From Datisca glomerata (taxonomy: Eukaryota; Streptophyta; Magnoliopsida; Cucurbitales; Datiscaceae), in NCBI GenBank assembly GCA_003255025.1, contig QANY01013250.1, positions 2,093,023 through 2,157,022 of the forward strand: DNA of 64,000 nt. Reading direction: 5' to 3'. Below are positions 61,233 through 64,000 of the stretch, one piece after another; the first letter of the stretch is position 1; every line of letters begins with the position of its first letter. Both the position numbers and the translations under genes were made by a program. Under the pieces are notes generated by a model, which saw only the letters and a program-made list of their open reading frames with translations, was not told where the DNA came from and did not search any database.

Positions 61233-62050
61233 GGTGCACGTTAGTAGACTAAGGAAGTGTAATTTTAACGGTCCTTTAGACAAGAAATTCAGCACGACCG
61301 TTAGAAAATGGAGCGTTGAAATCGCGGCCTTCCTTTACTTGGCCTTTTCTTTACTCAGTTTTTCTTTACTAAGTTTTTATTTTCTGCCTTTCTTTACTCA
61401 CCTTTTCTTTTCTGTCTTTCTTTTCTCAGCTTTTCTTTTCTAAAGAGCCGGAGTTTCTTTGATCCAAACTTTAACTTTTCCATTTTGAAGCTCTAACTTC
61501 GACTTTTCTGAAACTTTGACTTCAACTTTTCTGAAGCTCTGACTTCAACTTTTCTGAAGCTTTTGTTTTATTTTATGAGCTTTGTGATATGAGCTTTCTG
61601 AGTCATTCGATCTGAGCTTTCTTTTCTTATCCTCTTTGACTTTTTTTAACTCGTTCTCCCTTCGAATGAATTTCTTTTCTGATCTCCTTCCTCTTTTCTT
61701 TTTCTTTTTTAGAAGTTGATAATAATGTAATAGAAATAAGCCAATAGAATATGCAAAGAACGAGTTTACCATTTTCTGTTCGATTTTCAATTTTGTACTT
61801 GTTGTCATTCTCATCTCTACTTTCAACATGTTGATGTTTCTGTTCTCATTTTCGTTGTTGAGGGGGGCGTTTGATTTGATTTTTGGCATTTTGGGAAGGA
61901 TTTTTTTGAGTTTTTCTCTCGCTCTCAATGAAAGCACCAAATGTAAATGATTTTTCACATAAATGATTGTGTCTTTATTATCTATTTCTTTTTTCAAATT
62001 ATGATCTTTATTATTTGTTTGTAGAGGGATCTCCATACCGAAAGAAACCC

Positions 62051-63384
62051 TTTATATTCACACTAATCCAAGCTCACACCATCAATATTAGTTGAGGTGG
62101 TTGTAGAGCTCATGATGGTGGTCGGGTTGATGGGGTTGATTAAGTGGAAAATGAGGAAGACTTTCCTTTTCTGTGGGGAAGAATAGGGCTCATCGAGAGA
62201 AAAGGCTGGGGAAGGAAGGAAATAAGAGGCATGACAGGGGTGTTGTTGACATTTCGTCTTGTACCCGAATTCTGATTTTTAAGAACATAGCCCATTTTTC
62301 CAAACTGTATTTTCAAATGGCCCTCTCTTCCAAAAAACCCGTTTACTTACCAACACAACTTAACTTCTTCTACGAATAGAAAGCATGAGGATCGAGTGAA
62401 TGATGTATGTTAGCTAAGATACAAAAATCCATAAACTTTCACTTATTATGCAAAACAAATATTTATACTTTGAGAAATCTCCAATCTCTCAATTTGTTCC
62501 TTGCTCATCCATGGACCATTCCCTTTCTTCCACCCTTTGGATAGAGAAATCAACCTTACAAGGGTTTCGTGAAGAACCCATGGAAATCTGACAAATCCTC
62601 AGATATTTCACTCTCTTGACAAGAAGAAAAGGAAGAGGAAAAGGGGAAGACGAAGAAGGTTTTTTTGTGTGTGTGTGTGTGGGCGCGCGCGTGTGAAGCA
62701 GCAGAGACGAAGAAGATAATTAGGAGAAGAAGATAGAAGACACGATGTTAATTGGCTCGGTTTGAAACTTAACAGTTTTTGTAATTTGGAGATCCGTTGG
62801 TGACGAAGCTGGCGCTATTGGCCAAGTACGTGATTTTTTCCAGGAACCATGGTAGCTTCTCGGGTTTTTTCTCCTCCTGATTATGCTTAATGATGTTGGA
62901 TAATCAAATTGGTAGAAAATTGTTTTGTTTAAATAACAGAGCTACCAAAAGCATTTGCTTCTCTCGATCTACGTGAATCCATGGCTTAAAAATAACATAA
63001 TATATGCTCTATTGATTAATGGCAGTGTGCTCATTCATTTTATTCGTACTATTGCCTCCCTGAACTGTACGATGCTGTCTCTACACTCCTCGGTTTCAGT
63101 CTTTGTACGGCTCCCGGTCGGTACTCATTTTCTCTGCATCTCCTTTTGAATTTAATTCACTATTATACACACTACCCTTTATTTAATTTACATGGACAAA
63201 TATGTAAACGTTCAATATAATTAGCAGATAGCAAAAACACACCATACATATACATAAACTAACTATAACATTAGAAAAAACAAACAGAGACAGACAGACA
63301 AACAGACATAGAAAGAAGATCTAGGAATAGCATTAAAGGGGCAAGATTCTCTGATGGCGGGGATTCTGAGGAGAGGAAGAGGAT
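62051..63384. other. Intergenic DNA with a (GT)n/(GC)n tract
   Basis: No gene is supported. A mixed GT then GCGC tract is at 62667-62694. The last part should hold the NAC gene's 3' UTR. Confidence 0.55.
62667..62694 (+). repeat. (GT)n-(GC)n compound microsatellite
   Basis: GTGTGTGTGTGTGT followed by GGGCGCGCGCGTGTG, able to form Z-DNA. Confidence 0.9.
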
Positions 63385-63948
63385 CTATGTATCTAATAAA
63401 ATCATCTGAAAGGCTTGTCTGTTAAAAGCAACAGAAGGGGTAAAAGGGGACATATCATTTTCATCGACAGCTGCTTCTGCTTCAGCATCATCAGTATTTG
63501 CATTAGCAGCTGTGCCGGTGACTGTATGTGTGTACCCCATTAACTCATCACCATATTCATCCATTTCAAAAAGCAAAGAGTAATTTTCATGATAATTATC
63601 CTCTGTTTTGCAATTAGCCTTTGGAGTACAGTTGATTATTGTATTAGAAGTAGCAGAAGGAACTGTGATGTTGGAGGAAATAGGAGGATAGAAGGAAGGG
63701 AATAGGTGGGATTGGGACAGAATAGAAGGGTTTGTTATTAGGCTGTTGAGGTTGTCTTCTTGGAGATGAAGAGAGTGTAATACATTTGGAGTAATATCAA
63801 TCAATGGAGGTAAGGCATTGGTGTTGGTGGGTAGAGCAGCTTCTGGTTCTTCTACTATATTATTATTATTGCTCTGTTCATCTTCCAAAAGTAGAGGGCT
63901 TTTCTTTTCCCCTGTTTTGTAAAATATTCTGCATATCACCCATTCTTC
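63385..63948 (-). CDS. NAC-domain transcription factor, last exon (partial gene)
   Basis: The exon starts after an acceptor (TTGGGCAG) and opens with EEWVICRIFYKTGEKK, subdomain E of the NAC DNA-binding domain. The variable, Asn/Ser/Pro-rich activation region follows with LPPLIDITPNVLHSL, ending at the stop 63387-63385 after ILLDT. This gives 187 codons. The earlier exons, with most of the DNA-binding domain, lie beyond the right edge. The WVICRIFYKTGEKK form and the LPPL word suggest the CUC/NAC100-like branch, but the subgroup is not certain. Confidence 0.9.
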   Translation of the reverse strand, partial: EEWVICRIFYKTGEKKSPLLLEDEQSNNNNIVEEPEAALPTNTNALPPLIDITPNVLHSLHLQEDNLNSLITNPSILSQSHLFPSFYPPISSNITVPSATSNTIINCTPKANCKTEDNYHENYSLLFEMDEYGDELMGYTHTVTGTAANANTDDAEAEAAVDENDMSPFTPSVAFNRQAFQMILLDT

Positions 63949-64000
63949 CTGCCCAAATTACCAAGAAAAAGGTAATTAAGTATTGTTTGATAAAACAGAA

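Larger units (their letters stand above)
57905..62050. mobile_element. 4.1-kb fold-back element with terminal inverted repeats
   Basis: The left end (57915-57985, starting TTTTCGGTATGGAGAACG and containing AAATAATAAAGATCATAATTTGAAG) matches the reverse complement of 61967-62047 (ending GATCTCCATACCGAAA) over about 75-80 bases. Between these inverted ends lie a 1.25-kb hairpin, several minisatellites and a fragment of a host gene, with no transposase. The layout fits a non-autonomous, gene-capturing DNA element (Pack-MULE or fold-back type). A TCTCAATGAAAGCACCA word just inside the right end resembles an LTR primer-binding site on the minus strand, so a nested LTR remnant is possible. No clear target-site duplication was found. 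Confidence 0.6.

Noticed and set aside
61545..62036. 163-aa Lys-rich minus-strand ORF
   Set aside because: It crosses the inverted terminal repeat and T-rich low-complexity sequence, with no domain and no introns to support a gene.

Overview
The window reads as nuclear DNA of a dicotyledonous plant. The genes have many GT..AG introns, the intergenic DNA is AT-rich and full of decayed transposons, and both photosynthetic genes (plastid GAPDH subunit B, a plastid outer-envelope channel, PMI1) and plant-only families (MLO, NAC, tonoplast sugar carriers) are present. The sequence alone does not fix the species.

Layout. 1-4.2 kb: intergenic DNA, then chloroplast GAPDH subunit B (minus strand, 9 exons). 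4.2-20.2 kb: gene-poor, holding a TACACGAT-rich fold-back repeat (8.0-8.8 kb) and a decayed Ty3/gypsy element of Tat/Ogre type on the minus strand (about 9.5-17.2 kb) with tandem repeats between pol and the 3' LTR. 20.4-38.8 kb: three plus-strand genes, namely a clade V-type MLO (14 exons), a DHHC protein S-acyltransferase (10 exons) and a clade III-type MLO (15 exons). Just after the acyltransferase lies an organelle-derived insertion (about 31.2-33.0 kb) containing a certain plastid atpF-atpA junction and flanking DNA of plant-mitochondrial character. 39.7-47.2 kb: OEP21 (plus, 5 exons), then a tonoplast monosaccharide transporter (minus, 5 coding exons). 50.7-53.3 kb: PMI1 (minus, one uninterrupted coding exon). 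53.3-63.4 kb: gene-poor and strongly repetitive, with a 93-bp minisatellite and a 4.1-kb fold-back element with terminal inverted repeats that contains a 1.25-kb internal hairpin, 55-bp minisatellites and a captured fragment of a DRM1/ARP (dormancy/auxin-associated) gene. 63.4-63.9 kb: last exon of a NAC transcription factor that runs off the right edge.

The genes are independent single-gene units, not an operon. Several neighbour pairs recall Arabidopsis order from memory (PAT21/MLO5, OEP21/TMT1, GAPB/PMI1), suggesting a mosaic of old syntenic blocks. Coding exons were placed by hand from splice sites, and every complete multi-exon model below sums to an open frame.
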